Part shown: one piece after another, positions 1 through 8,933 of the stretch | Numbering within the stretch: position 1 is the stretch's first letter | Layout: the number at the start of each line of letters is the position of its first letter | Source: an alpha proteobacterium IMCC14465 | GTDB lineage: Bacteria > Pseudomonadota > Alphaproteobacteria > RS24 | Assembly: GCA_000293845.2 (NCBI GenBank) | Contig: ALYF01000002.1 | Coordinates: 186,001-250,000 of the forward strand | Direction of reading: 5' to 3' | Length of the DNA: 64,000 bases | Made by a program: the position numbers and the translations under genes | The notes under the pieces: generated by a model | Seen by the model: the letters and a program-made list of their open reading frames with translations, nothing else | Database searches by the model: none | Told to the model about the DNA's origin: nothing

Positions 1-70
1 TTTTCATGGTGTGTAAAGTAACGCTTGAGAAGTGACTTTAAGGATAGGAACCCCAAATCTTCACCCTATG

Positions 71-109
71 ACAGCCTTTTGGCTATATCACAGCCTTTTG
101 GCTAGATCA
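71..109. repeat. 19-bp tandem duplication spanning the fabG stop
   Basis: Two copies of a 19-base unit (ACAGCCTTTTGGCTA plus TATC or GATC) lie head to tail, and the second copy contains the fabG stop codon (102-104). Each copy holds a short AGCC-TTTT-GGCT hairpin. It looks like a local slippage duplication just after fabG. It may add small stems to the 3' end of the message, but there is no T-run to make it a convincing terminator. Confidence 0.7.
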
Positions 110-839
110 TCGCCATGCCGCCATTCACATGTAGCGTTTGACCGGTAACATATTCTGCCTCATCGGACGCCAGATAAAGAACTGCTGCAGCTATGTCGTT
201 ACCACTTCCAAGCCTGCCTGCCGGAATTGATGCGGTCAGCGCTTCTTTTTGTTCATCCGGCAAAATATCTGTCATGGGCGTTGCAATAAAACCGGGCGCC
301 ACACAATTAACCGTTATGCCGCGCGACGCCACTTCCTGTGCAAGCGCTTTACTCATGCCAACCATACCGGCTTTCGCCGCGGCATAATTCGCCTGACCCG
401 GATTACCCGTAGTGCCAACAACTGACGTAATACCGATAATCCGACCATGACGCTGTTTCATCATACCGCGCAGACAAGCCTTAGAGAGCAAAAAACCTGC
501 TTTCAAATTAACATCCAGCACATCTGTCCAGTCTTCTTCCTTCATGCGCAATGCCAAATTATCGCGCGTAATGCCCGCATTATTGACAAGGATATCAATG
601 CCGCCAAGCGCTTCTTCTGCGCCCTTAATCAGGCTTTCAATGCCTTGCGATGTTGACAGGTCAGCGACCAGAGGCATCGCCCCATCGCCAAGCTTATCTG
701 CCAAATCTTTCAGCACGGCCTCACGTGTTCCCGCAAGACCGACTTTGGCACCAGCGTCATGTAGCCGTGCCGCAATATCTTGACCAATCCCGCCTGAAGC
801 TCCGGTAATCAGGGCTGTTTTTCCGCTTAAATCAAACAT
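102..839 (-). CDS. fabG: 3-oxoacyl-[acyl-carrier-protein] reductase FabG
   Basis: NADPH-dependent reductase that converts 3-oxoacyl-ACP to 3-hydroxyacyl-ACP in cytosolic type II fatty-acid synthesis. The 245-residue length is usual for the family. Visible short-chain dehydrogenase motifs are the nucleotide-binding TGASGGIG (about 13-19), NNAG (86-89), the catalytic Ser139 and Tyr152-x3-Lys156, and the C-terminal VNGG typical of FabG. It lies 36 bases downstream of fabD on the same strand, the classical fabD-fabG order, so the two are probably cotranscribed. In this arrangement acpP usually follows, and would lie just outside the left edge of the window. Confidence 0.96.
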   Translation of the reverse strand: MFDLSGKTALITGASGGIGQDIAARLHDAGAKVGLAGTREAVLKDLADKLGDGAMPLVADLSTSQGIESLIKGAEEALGGIDILVNNAGITRDNLALRMKEEDWTDVLDVNLKAGFLLSKACLRGMMKQRHGRIIGITSVVGTTGNPGQANYAAAKAGMVGMSKALAQEVASRGITVNCVAPGFIATPMTDILPDEQKEALTASIPAGRLGSGNDIAAAVLYLASDEAEYVTGQTLHVNGGMAMI

Positions 840-875
840 TATATATTCTCCGTCTTAAAGACTTTGCGTAAAGCT

Positions 876-1820
876 CTAATTTAGGCTCGCTATAAATGTG
901 TCGACATCCTCAACCTCATTAATCGCTGAGGCGGCGAGTTCCCGGTTAATGCGTCGTGCCAAACCCGTCAAAACTTTGCCACTGCCGACTTCAACCAGTT
1001 CTGTCACATTATTTTTGCACAACCATTCAATGGATTCCCGCCATCTGACACTGCCCGTCACCTGCTCAACCAGTTGTGTACGAATATCTTCTGGATTGGT
1101 GCAAGATGACGCCGTTACATTGGTAATGATGGGCACAACTGGCGCAGAAATTGTGACATCTGCCAAGGCTTCACGCATGGCATCCGCCGCAGGGGACATA
1201 AGTGAGCAATGGAAAGGTGCGCTCACAGGAAGTTCGACAGCTCTTTTTGCGCCAGCCTCTTTCGCCAAATCAATCGCCCGCGCTACAGCCGCCGCAGAGC
1301 CAGAAATTACCACCTGCCCCGGCGCATTATCATTCGCAGCGCTACAGACTTCGTCATCTGTGCTGGCTTTAGCCGCAATCTCGACAACCGTATCAAAATC
1401 CGGCCCCAACAGAGCCGCCATCGCACCAACGCCTACGGGAACGGCCTGTTGCATGGCCTTGCCCCGAATACGCAACAATTTTGCCGTATCCGCCAGCGTT
1501 AATGCGCCTGCCGCCGCCAAAGCAGAATATTCACCAAGGCTATGTCCGGCAACAAAATCAGCATGGTCCGCAAGACTAAACCCTTGCTTTTCCAATACGC
1601 GAAACGTCGCCATCGACACCGCCATCAATGCAGGCTGGGCGTTCTCAGTAAGTGTTAATTCTTCATCAGGCCCGTTCCAGATAATCGCAGACAGCTTTTC
1701 GCCTAGCGCCTCATCAACAGCCTCAAAAACTTCTCTGGCTTCAGGGTATTGCGTAGCGAGGCCACGCCCCATCCCGACTGATTGACTCCCTTGACCGGGA
1801 AAAATAATAGCTCGGCTCAT
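876..1820 (-). CDS. fabD: Malonyl-CoA:ACP transacylase FabD
   Basis: Transfers the malonyl group from CoA to acyl carrier protein, supplying the extender unit for fatty-acid synthesis. The N-terminus has the conserved FPGQGSQ, the nucleophile Ser94 is in GHSLGEYSA, and the catalytic histidine is in APFHCSLM near residue 206. I start it at the ATG at 1818-1820 (314 residues) because AGGAGGG precedes it at good spacing. An in-frame GTG 24 bases upstream lacks such a site. It is the first gene of the leftward fabD-fabG unit and is divergent from rpsF. Confidence 0.96.
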   Translation of the reverse strand: MSRAIIFPGQGSQSVGMGRGLATQYPEAREVFEAVDEALGEKLSAIIWNGPDEELTLTENAQPALMAVSMATFRVLEKQGFSLADHADFVAGHSLGEYSALAAAGALTLADTAKLLRIRGKAMQQAVPVGVGAMAALLGPDFDTVVEIAAKASTDDEVCSAANDNAPGQVVISGSAAAVARAIDLAKEAGAKRAVELPVSAPFHCSLMSPAADAMREALADVTISAPVVPIITNVTASSCTNPEDIRTQLVEQVTGSVRWRESIEWLCKNNVTELVEVGSGKVLTGLARRINRELAASAINEVEDVDTFIASLN

Positions 1821-2168
1821 AATCCCTCCTCGTTTTAAGCACATTACTTACATATCGTTGCCAAGATTGCCAAGTATTATAAATGAGCAAATAAAAAACC
1901 CTTGATAGATAGGGTGTTAACGTGTATCACCTGCTTGAATTTGCTCGGCTGAAGGCTGAACGGAATATCACGATAGTGTTTATTAATATATTTGATTACT
2001 AATAGCTTATTGTGACTGGGTTATCCCCCGCATTCCCGTGTCTTCGCTCTCGCGTTCCCTGTAAGCCTTTCCTACAGACCGGAAAGGGGCTTGCCGGAGG
2101 CTCAGCGCCGAGTTTACTTTGGTCATCTTGTCGAGTTTTATCGATAAGACAATAGAAAGGAAAGGCAT
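1821..2168. other. Divergent intergenic region between fabD and rpsF
   Basis: This 348-base stretch has no convincing gene. An overlapping short reading frame on the minus strand is an antisense shadow of the rpsF leader. The right half (from about 2040) is GC-richer and hairpin-forming, and is best read as the 5' leader of the rpsF message. The AT-rich left half (about 1860-2010) must hold the promoters for fabD and for rpsF, but I could not pick one clear -35/-10 pair. Confidence 0.5.
2062..2094 (+). promoter_or_regulatory. Stem-loop in the rpsF mRNA leader
   Basis: CCTTTCC (2066-2072) pairs perfectly with GGAAAGG (2081-2087) around an 8-base loop, and the flanking AAG/CTT bases can lengthen the stem if two G residues bulge. 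A second GC-rich stretch with CCGGAGG and GCGCCGAG follows before the rpsF ribosome binding site. Bacterial rpsF leaders are known to bind the S6:S18 complex for feedback control. That this leader does so is inference from position only, since I did not match the published motif. Confidence 0.35.
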
Positions 2169-2624
2169 ATGTCCCTTTACGAACATGTGTTTATTTGCCG
2201 TCAGGATATTTCTCAACAACAAGTTGAGACTCTGACTGAGAGTTTGAATGCTATTCTTACCGAACAAGGTGGTAGCATCGAAAAAACCGAATATTGGGGG
2301 CTAAAAAGTCTCGCTTATCGCGTGAAAAAGAACCGTAAGGGTCATTACTCATTGCTTAACATCACAGCCGATCATACTGCCATTTCCGAGATGGAACGTC
2401 AGATGAGCCTGAATGATGATATTTTGCGCTTCATGACCATCCGCGTCGATGAGCATGACACGGAGCCATCTGCGCCATTGAGCAGCAAAAACAAAGATGA
2501 AAGAAAAAGACGCGGCGATTACAATGATAATGATGGCGCTTCATCAGCCAGATCTTCAGAACGGTCTTCAGAAAGACCTCCAGCCAGATCTTCAGAAAGT
2601 TCAGATTCAGGAGAAAGCTCATGA
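2169..2624 (+). CDS. rpsF: 30S ribosomal protein S6
   Basis: Component of the small-subunit platform that binds 16S rRNA as a dimer with S18. The N-terminus ([15 protein letters not shown]) and the central [19 protein letters not shown] stretch are clear S6. The fold ends near residue 105. A tail to residue 151 follows, rich in serine, arginine and glutamate, with [17 protein letters not shown]-type repeats encoded by imperfect TCTTCAGAA-like repeats. This tail is longer than usual for S6. A ribosome binding site (AAAGGAAAGG) precedes the ATG. The stop overlaps the rpsR start as ATGA, so S6 and S18 are translationally coupled. Confidence 0.97.
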   Translation: MSLYEHVFICRQDISQQQVETLTESLNAILTEQGGSIEKTEYWGLKSLAYRVKKNRKGHYSLLNITADHTAISEMERQMSLNDDILRFMTIRVDEHDTEPSAPLSSKNKDERKRRGDYNDNDGASSARSSERSSERPPARSSESSDSGESS

Positions 2625-2854
2625 GTTTCGGTCGTAAGCCTTTTAACCGTCGCAAGAAAAACTGTCCTTTTTCAGGCGAGAACGCTCCTAAGATTGATTA
2701 CAAAGATGTGCGCCTGCTGCAAAAATACGTTTCCGAGCGCGGCAAGATTGTACCGCGCCGTATAAGCGCCGTCTCAGCCAAAAAACAACGTGAACTGGCC
2801 AAAGCCATTAAGCGCTCACGTTTTCTGGCACTGATGCCTTACACAGTCGAGTAG
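2621..2854 (+). CDS. rpsR: 30S ribosomal protein S18
   Basis: Small-subunit protein that pairs with S6 in the platform. The 77-residue sequence shows the family core: [14 protein letters not shown], then [22 protein letters not shown], and the C-terminal [18 protein letters not shown]. Its ATG overlaps the rpsF stop. The next gene, DUF2232, starts 24 bases after it, in the common alphaproteobacterial order rpsF-rpsR-DUF2232-rplI. Confidence 0.98.
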   Translation: MSFGRKPFNRRKKNCPFSGENAPKIDYKDVRLLQKYVSERGKIVPRRISAVSAKKQRELAKAIKRSRFLALMPYTVE

Positions 2855-2878
2855 TTCAAGCCCTGATAGGGGGCGACA

Positions 2879-3823
2879 ATGCCATATGACTTTCTTTTGC
2901 GGAATGTGATCGCAGGCCTCGTAACTGCCCTGCTCACTGTCAGCCTTTTGCTATCACCTTTAGCCATGATACCCGGCATGTTTGTCGGGTTAACATGGGG
3001 GTTTTATTCTGCCATAGCGAGCATGGTCGTTTCATTTATCTTGCTTGGTCTATGGATGAATATTGGCATCGCCATTGGTATGGCGGTCACTATTGGTTTA
3101 CCTGCGGTGTTTTTCGTCCGTCAGGCTTTACTTTCACGCCCCACGCAATCGGATAATGAGGCTAACTCTGAAGAAGTTAGCCCCCCCTCAGAACGTGTCT
3201 ATTATCCGCCAGAACGTCTGATAATCTGGGCCATGGCTCTTTGCGCCGTATTGTCTTTCCTCGCTTTTGGCTTCACGGCAAATAATACGGGCGGCTTGCC
3301 AGCCTTGCTTCAATCTATGATTCTCAGCAATGAGGCTTTTATCAGAGATATTGAGACACTTTATAAAGTCGAGTTAACGGATAATCTCATCAAAATCCTT
3401 GCCGAGAGCATCCTCGTCTTATCGCCGCTTACTTGGATGCTGGTAATTTTAGGAAGTCTGCAAACCGCGCAGTCAATCGCAACGTTTTTTAATATTAATT
3501 TACGCCCTACCCCCAATTATTTGGCCATGACTTTACCGGGTTGGCTTGAATATGTTCTGGCGGGTCTCATCTTGATGGTTTTTGTTTCTTCAAGCTGGGT
3601 TTCAGTGTTTTTCCTTGTTCTGGTTTGTTTATGTTTAAGCGCATATTTTCTATTGGGTCTTGCGGTAATTCATGCTATCTCCCGCACATGGAGTGGTCGT
3701 ATGATATTCATTACGGCTATTTATTTTATTGTATTCATGGTGCCTTGGGTTGGCGTACTTGTCAGTATTGTTGGCCTCATCGAATCTCGAATAGGCATCA
3801 GATCAAGATTTGAGGCGGTTTAG
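2879..3823 (+). CDS. DUF2232-type multi-pass membrane protein
   Basis: A 314-residue inner-membrane protein of unknown function. Hydrophobic stretches alternate with short loops: roughly residues 8-85 hold three segments, 115-135 one, 170-200 one, and 225-310 three or four. The loop at about 95-112 is charged and proline-rich. Its position between rpsR and rplI matches the DUF2232 family, found at this place in many alphaproteobacteria. The family call rests on context and topology more than on a motif. It is probably expressed with the ribosomal genes. Confidence 0.75.
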   Translation: MPYDFLLRNVIAGLVTALLTVSLLLSPLAMIPGMFVGLTWGFYSAIASMVVSFILLGLWMNIGIAIGMAVTIGLPAVFFVRQALLSRPTQSDNEANSEEVSPPSERVYYPPERLIIWAMALCAVLSFLAFGFTANNTGGLPALLQSMILSNEAFIRDIETLYKVELTDNLIKILAESILVLSPLTWMLVILGSLQTAQSIATFFNINLRPTPNYLAMTLPGWLEYVLAGLILMVFVSSSWVSVFFLVLVCLCLSAYFLLGLAVIHAISRTWSGRMIFITAIYFIVFMVPWVGVLVSIVGLIESRIGIRSRFEAV

Positions 3824-3889
3824 GTTTTAAAATCTAGCCGTTAGTTTGACGAAACGTCGAGGATGATATCGACGACTAAGGAGAATAAA

Positions 3890-4564
3890 ATGCAGGTTGT
3901 TCTGCTCGAAAGAATTGCAAAACTTGGACAGATGGGCGATGTCGTCTCTGTTAAAGACGGCTATGCCCGTAACTTCCTATTGCCCCAAGGCAAAGCGTTA
4001 CGCGCAAATAAATCCAATCTTGAGCGTTTTGAAAATGACCGCGCTCAGCTGGAAGCCAGAAATCTTGAACAAAAATCCGAAGCTGAAGGCGTCAAGGCTA
4101 AGCTGGATGGTGAAGCTGTCATTATCATCCGTCAATCTGGCGAAACAGGTCAGCTTTATGGATCAGTCAGCCCACGCGATATTGCTGAAGCCCTCACAGA
4201 TAAAGGGTTTAATCTAGAACGTGGCCAGATTAACCTCGATGCGCCAATTAAAATTCTTGGTCTTCATGAGGTTAATGTCACGCTTCACCCGGAAGTATCC
4301 TCTTCAGTTACTGTGAATGTCGCACGTACTGAGGAAGAAGCTGAGCGTCAAAGCAAAGGTGAAGACGTTACAATCGAAAAGATTGAAGAAGAAGAAATCA
4401 TGATGCAAGCCGAGGAAGTCTTTGAAGAAGGCGTATCCACGGATGATGCGGAAGAAGATGAAGCTTTAGAAGCGGCTGATAATGCTGATGAAGTTGAAAC
4501 AGAAGCTGAGACTGAAAATACTGATAATAATGACGAAGTTGAGGACGCAGATACCACCGACTAG
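3890..4564 (+). CDS. rplI: 50S ribosomal protein L9
   Basis: Large-subunit protein that binds 23S rRNA near the L1 stalk. The N-terminal domain ([16 protein letters not shown], then the conserved [13 protein letters not shown]) and the linker helix are clear. I start at the ATG at 3890, preceded by AAGGAG at 3878-3883. An upstream in-frame start would only add a leader with no L9 similarity. After about residue 150 the protein carries a strongly acidic tail of some 70 residues, nearly all Glu, Asp, Ala and Thr. L9 proteins of this class often have C-terminal extensions, but this one is long. A strong terminator follows. Confidence 0.97.
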   Translation: MQVVLLERIAKLGQMGDVVSVKDGYARNFLLPQGKALRANKSNLERFENDRAQLEARNLEQKSEAEGVKAKLDGEAVIIIRQSGETGQLYGSVSPRDIAEALTDKGFNLERGQINLDAPIKILGLHEVNVTLHPEVSSSVTVNVARTEEEAERQSKGEDVTIEKIEEEEIMMQAEEVFEEGVSTDDAEEDEALEAADNADEVETEAETENTDNNDEVEDADTTD

Positions 4565-4617
4565 CTTTTGTCAATATAGGGTAGAATTTTATTTTTGATT
4601 TTTCCCCACAGTTCACA

Positions 4618-4656
4618 AGCGCCGCGAGAATTAAATTTCTGCGGCGCTTTTTTTTT
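4618..4656 (+). terminator. Rho-independent terminator after rplI
   Basis: AGCGCCGC (4618-4625) pairs perfectly with GCGGCGCT (4641-4648), with an AT-rich loop that can itself pair (AGAA/TTCT), followed by nine T residues. It closes the rpsF-rpsR-DUF2232-rplI operon and separates it from dnaB. This is the clearest intrinsic terminator in the window. Confidence 0.93.
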
Positions 4657-4693
4657 GCACTTTTTTATTTTTTTATCTGATAAAAAAAATGGC

Positions 4694-6226
4694 ATGGAAA
4701 GCATTATTCAACCTCTCAACAACAATAATCAGAACGCGGAATATCGCGCGCTCCCCAATAACATCGAAGCTGAACAGGGTCTATTAGGGGCGCTGCTGGT
4801 TAATAATGATGTTTTAGACCGGGTTCGAGATTTTCTAGAGCCGCATCATTTCTATGACCCTGTTCATGGCAGAATTTTTGAAGCAGCCGCAAAGTTTATT
4901 GATAATGGCAATGCCGCCTCCCCCGTAACCCTCAAAAACTATTTTGAGCATGATGAAGGCGTTAATCAGTTGGGCGGCACGGCTTATTTGTCCAAACTCG
5001 CCAGTAACGCCACAACCATCATCAATGCCAAACAATATGGCAGAACCATTTACGACCTCGCACTACGTCGTGAAATCATCAAGCTGGGCGAGAATATGGT
5101 TGTTACAGCTCATGATGCCGAAATTGACGACAGCCCATCGCAACAAATTGAAACCGCTGAGCAAGCGCTTTATGAAATTGCTGAAAAAGGCCACCACAGT
5201 GCGGGCTTTATGAGCTTTGACAATTCTGTCAGTGGTGCCGTTGAAATGGTCACTCGTGCCTATAAGCGCGAGGGTAAACTCTCGGGCATCTCCACTGGCT
5301 TTATTGATGTCGATGATGTGCTGGGCGGCTTACAAGAAAGCGACCTGCTCATTCTCGCCGGGCGTCCTGGTATGGGTAAAACAGCTTTGGCCACCAATAT
5401 CGCTTTTAACATTGCCCGCAAATATGCCCGCGCGGTTGCTGATGGTAATGTCGAAATTCAACCTGATGGACGCCAAATTGTAAAAGATGGCGCGGTGGTG
5501 GGGTTTTTCTCGCTAGAGATGTCTGCCGAACAGCTTGCATCGCGTGTGATTGCTGAGCAAACAAAAATCTCATCTGACTCTATCCGTAAAGGTAATCTAA
5601 CAGATGAAGAATATACCCGCTTGTTTAATACAGCGAAGGAGCTTCAATCTCTCCCGCTTTATATTGACCATACCGGCGCCATCCCGATTTCTACACTCAC
5701 CGCCCGTGCCAGACGCCTGAAACGACAATATGGTCTAGGGCTGATTGTGGTTGATTACCTCCAGCTTGTTCGGGCGTCATCATCGGGCGGCGTTGAGAAC
5801 AGGGTGCAAGAAATCAGCATCATTACGCAAGGGCTCAAAGCGCTTGCCAAGGAACTGGAAGTCCCGGTTCTCGCGCTATCACAGCTTTCGCGTCAGGTCG
5901 AAAACAGGGATGACAAGCGCCCCCAACTTGCAGACTTGCGCGAGTCGGGGTCTATTGAACAAGATGCTGATATTGTGATGTTTGTATACCGCGAGGAATA
6001 TTACATTAACAAAAGCCAGCCCAAACCCGGCACGGAAGAGCATCTTAAATGGCAGGCAGATATGGATCAGGCAATGGGTAGAGCCGAACTTCTTATTGGT
6101 AAAAACCGTCACGGACCGACCAAGACGATTGATATGGCGTTTGAAGCTCAATTCACCCGCTTCCACGACCTTGTGAAAGATGCACATCTGCCGGATGGTT
6201 ATTCGGACGGTTATATTGACGAATAA
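4694..6226 (+). CDS. dnaB: Replicative DNA helicase DnaB
   Basis: Hexameric ATP-driven helicase that unwinds DNA at the replication fork. The N-terminal DnaG-interacting domain (PNNIEAEQGLLGALL) comes first. The RecA-like motor then shows Walker A GRPGMGKT (about 223-230), FFSLEMSAEQLA, and Walker B LIVVDYLQL, followed by the LSQLSRQVE and LRESGSIEQDAD motifs. The start at 4694 gives 510 residues. The longer reading frame would run back through the rplI terminator and is rejected. The alr gene overlaps its end. Confidence 0.97.
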   Translation: MESIIQPLNNNNQNAEYRALPNNIEAEQGLLGALLVNNDVLDRVRDFLEPHHFYDPVHGRIFEAAAKFIDNGNAASPVTLKNYFEHDEGVNQLGGTAYLSKLASNATTIINAKQYGRTIYDLALRREIIKLGENMVVTAHDAEIDDSPSQQIETAEQALYEIAEKGHHSAGFMSFDNSVSGAVEMVTRAYKREGKLSGISTGFIDVDDVLGGLQESDLLILAGRPGMGKTALATNIAFNIARKYARAVADGNVEIQPDGRQIVKDGAVVGFFSLEMSAEQLASRVIAEQTKISSDSIRKGNLTDEEYTRLFNTAKELQSLPLYIDHTGAIPISTLTARARRLKRQYGLGLIVVDYLQLVRASSSGGVENRVQEISIITQGLKALAKELEVPVLALSQLSRQVENRDDKRPQLADLRESGSIEQDADIVMFVYREEYYINKSQPKPGTEEHLKWQADMDQAMGRAELLIGKNRHGPTKTIDMAFEAQFTRFHDLVKDAHLPDGYSDGYIDE

Positions 6227-7367
6227 TTTAAGCCCCTCTTTTCCAGTCGATGAGTTAAGCCCAATCCTAACGATTGATCTCATGGCTTTGTCTCATAATT
6301 ACAGCGCGCTTCAAAACAAGTCAGGCAAGGCGAAACTTGCGACAGTCGTCAAGGCTGATGCCTATGGTCTTGGCATAGAGAATATTGTGCCGGTTCTCAT
6401 GGATGCCGGATGCGAAAGTTTTTTTGTCGCCACGGCCTGTGAAGCTGATGCGCTAAGAAATCTATCACCTGATAACGACATCTACATTATGAACGGCCTG
6501 ACATGTGACGGTACGTTTCTGGCGGATAAAAACCTTGCCCCTTGTCTTGCTTCGGGCGAAGAGGTGGCGCAATGGATAACACTATGTAATGCCAGAAACA
6601 CCAATCTCCCCGCCGCCATTCATATTGATACCGGTTTTAACCGTCTCGGCATCTGCCCCGATGATTGGTCCTTCATCGCCGACCAGATTAAGGCCAGCAA
6701 TTTTATACCGAAATTGATTATGAGCCATCTGGCTTGCTCCGAACATAAAGAGCACCCGAAAAACCGCGCCCAAGTCGAAACTTTCGAGGCTGCGCGTCAG
6801 CTGTTTCCTGACGTAACGGCGAGCCTCGCAAATAGTGGTGGCATTTTTCTAGGTACTGATTTTCATTATGACCTTATTAGAGCCGGCATTGCTCTTTATG
6901 GCAGTGTTGATTTCGACACAGCAGATGCCGGTTTAAAGAATGTGATATCCCTCCATGTGCCGATATTGCAATTACGAGATGTGAAACAAGGCGAAACTGT
7001 TGGCTATGGGTGTGATTTCATTGCCCAACGCGACAGCAAAATTGCCGTTCTCGGTATCGGTTATGCCGATGGCATTTTCAGACATTTGGGGGATTTGAAC
7101 GACAAACCCGCAACTGCGACGGTCGCACTAGAAGGACAAATCATGCCGCTTATCGGGCGCGTATCAATGGATTTAACAACGATTGATGTCACCGACTTTA
7201 CCGGTTCCCTTGAAAAAGGCATGATGGTTGAACTTATTGGCGAAACCATCAAACTTGCAGATGTTGCCCAACGTGCCAATTCAATCAGCTATGAGATTTT
7301 GACACGACTTGGCACACGGTATAAGCGATACTATAAACAATACCATAAAACGTCCGAGAGGCCATAA
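6216..7367 (+). CDS. alr: Alanine racemase
   Basis: PLP-dependent racemase that makes D-alanine for peptidoglycan. The cofactor lysine is in VVKADAYGLG, and the catalytic tyrosine loop (VGYGCDF) and VSMDLTTIDVT lie in the C-terminal barrel. The start is uncertain: a TTG at 6216 overlaps the dnaB stop by 11 bases, and an ATG at 6195 is also in frame. The conserved PILTIDL begins shortly after both. The TTG start gives about 383 residues, normal for the family. It is cotranscribed with dnaB and the mla genes. Confidence 0.92.
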   Translation: MTNNLSPSFPVDELSPILTIDLMALSHNYSALQNKSGKAKLATVVKADAYGLGIENIVPVLMDAGCESFFVATACEADALRNLSPDNDIYIMNGLTCDGTFLADKNLAPCLASGEEVAQWITLCNARNTNLPAAIHIDTGFNRLGICPDDWSFIADQIKASNFIPKLIMSHLACSEHKEHPKNRAQVETFEAARQLFPDVTASLANSGGIFLGTDFHYDLIRAGIALYGSVDFDTADAGLKNVISLHVPILQLRDVKQGETVGYGCDFIAQRDSKIAVLGIGYADGIFRHLGDLNDKPATATVALEGQIMPLIGRVSMDLTTIDVTDFTGSLEKGMMVELIGETIKLADVAQRANSISYEILTRLGTRYKRYYKQYHKTSERP

Positions 7368-7379
7368 ACGGAGAATATA

Positions 7380-8153
7380 ATGAACCCACTGGCACGCATA
7401 GGTCGATTTTTTCTTGGCTTTTTGGCGCATACAGGACGGCTGACTGTTTTTATCGCGCATTCATTTGTGGCGATTATACAGCCCCCCTATTATGTGCGCC
7501 TTATTGGTCAGCAAATGGTTCGTATTGGATATTTTTCTTTACCGGTCGTTGCCCTGACATCCTTCTTCACAGGCGGGGTGTTGGCTCTGCAAATTTATTA
7601 TGGTGGCAATCAATTTAACTCCGAAGCGATAGTCGCGAGCATTGTGGCACTGGGTATTACGCGTGAACTTGGCCCAGTGCTGGGTGGGTTAATGGTGGCG
7701 GGGCGCGTCAGTGCCGCAATTGCCGCCGAGATTGGTACAATGCGAGTAACCGAGCAAATAGATGCGCTGACCACACTTTCCACCGAGCCATTTAAATATC
7801 TGGTCGCGCCGCGCGTTATCGCAGCTGTCCTATCCATGCCGTTATTGGCTCTGGTCGCAGATATAATCGGCATTATGGGCGGCTTTGTTGTCGGCACCCA
7901 ATCACTAGGGTTTAACCCTGCCATTTATATGCAATTGACGCTTGATTTCATCACACCTGACGACATCACATCAGGGTTAATAAAAGCAGCTGTGTTTGGC
8001 TTCATCATCGCGATTATGGGGTGTTATCATGGTTATAATAGTGCCGGCGGGGCGCAAGGTGTCGGGCGCGCAACAACCAATGCAGTTGTTTCAGCTTCCA
8101 TTCTCATCCTCTCAGCCAATTATCTTATGACTTCTTTACTCTTCTCATCCTGA
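7380..8153 (+). CDS. mlaE: MlaE-type ABC transporter permease
   Basis: Inner-membrane permease of the Mla phospholipid-transport system, which keeps the outer membrane asymmetric. The 257-residue protein has the family signature stretch around residues 75-130 (GITRELGPVLGGLMVAGR, then EIGTMRVTEQIDAL), plus five or six hydrophobic segments. GGAG precedes the ATG. The ATPase mlaF follows at once. No mlaD- or mlaB-like gene is adjacent. The outer-membrane and periplasmic partners, mlaA and mlaC, lie 50 kb away at 58.4-59.8 kb. Confidence 0.93.
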   Translation: MNPLARIGRFFLGFLAHTGRLTVFIAHSFVAIIQPPYYVRLIGQQMVRIGYFSLPVVALTSFFTGGVLALQIYYGGNQFNSEAIVASIVALGITRELGPVLGGLMVAGRVSAAIAAEIGTMRVTEQIDALTTLSTEPFKYLVAPRVIAAVLSMPLLALVADIIGIMGGFVVGTQSLGFNPAIYMQLTLDFITPDDITSGLIKAAVFGFIIAIMGCYHGYNSAGGAQGVGRATTNAVVSASILILSANYLMTSLLFSS

Positions 8154-8166
8154 CTGGGCGCACCAC

Positions 8167-8931
8167 ATGACCGACATGATTAAACTGTCAAATGTGCATA
8201 AATCTTTTGGCCCTAAGCATGTGCTTAAAGGGGTGGATTTATCTGTTGAAAAAGGCAATTCGCTTGTTGTGATTGGCGGCTCAGGCAGTGGTAAGTCCGT
8301 TATGATGAAAAGTATTCTCGGCTTACTGACCCCCGAAAAAGGGGAGATAGAGATTAACGGTCTTCCAACGGTCGGGCTTAAAGCCGGGAAGCGTGATTTG
8401 GTCAACCGACAATTTGGTATGCTTTTTCAAAACGGCGCTTTGTTTGACAGTCTTGCCGTCTGGCAGAATGTGTCTTTTGCTGCCATGCAAGGCAATAATA
8501 TGCCCGCAGATGAAGCGCGTGAACTTGCCAAGGAAAGCCTTGCTTTGGTTGGGCTAGAGGAAAATATTCTCGACCTATTTCCGGTATCGCTCTCAGGCGG
8601 GATGCATAAGCGTGTCGGACTGGCACGCGCCATTGCCACACGCCCACCGATTATTTTCTTTGATGAACCAACCACAGGTCTCGACCCGATTATGACTGAT
8701 GTCATTAATCACCTCATTAGAGATTGCGTGAATGAGCTTGGCGCCACAACCATGACCATCACCCATGATATGAGTAGTGTGCGCACCATTGGGGATAAGG
8801 CCGCGCTTTTATATCAGGGACAGATTATCTGGACGGGCGAGATTGATGCGCTTGAGCAAAGCGATGACCCTTTTCTGGTCCAATTCATTAATGGCCTCGC
8901 AGACGGGCCGATAGAAATTGCAGGGGCTTAA
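8167..8931 (+). CDS. mlaF: MlaF-type ABC transporter ATP-binding protein
   Basis: Cytoplasmic ATPase that drives the MlaE permease. Motifs visible: Walker A GGSGSGKS (near 38-45), the Q-loop LFQNGALFDSL, the signature LSGGMHKRVGLARA, Walker B IIFFDEPTTGLDP and the switch histidine in ITHDM. The MlaF-type signature has Met in place of the usual Gln after LSGG. Length 254 is normal. radA begins two bases after its stop, so the operon continues. Confidence 0.94.
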   Translation: MTDMIKLSNVHKSFGPKHVLKGVDLSVEKGNSLVVIGGSGSGKSVMMKSILGLLTPEKGEIEINGLPTVGLKAGKRDLVNRQFGMLFQNGALFDSLAVWQNVSFAAMQGNNMPADEARELAKESLALVGLEENILDLFPVSLSGGMHKRVGLARAIATRPPIIFFDEPTTGLDPIMTDVINHLIRDCVNELGATTMTITHDMSSVRTIGDKAALLYQGQIIWTGEIDALEQSDDPFLVQFINGLADGPIEIAGA

Positions 8932-8933
8932 AA

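Noticed and set aside
898-1785. 295-codon frame antisense to fabD
   Set aside because: It is Ser/Ala/Thr-rich without any family motif and lies entirely over fabD, a typical long antisense shadow.
2007-2267. Minus-strand frame over the rpsF leader
   Set aside because: No start signal; the sequence is explained by the rpsF leader and start.
3855-3874. Hairpin CGTCGA/TCGACG before rplI as a regulatory element
   Set aside because: A 6-bp stem without conserved context or T-run is not enough to call a function.
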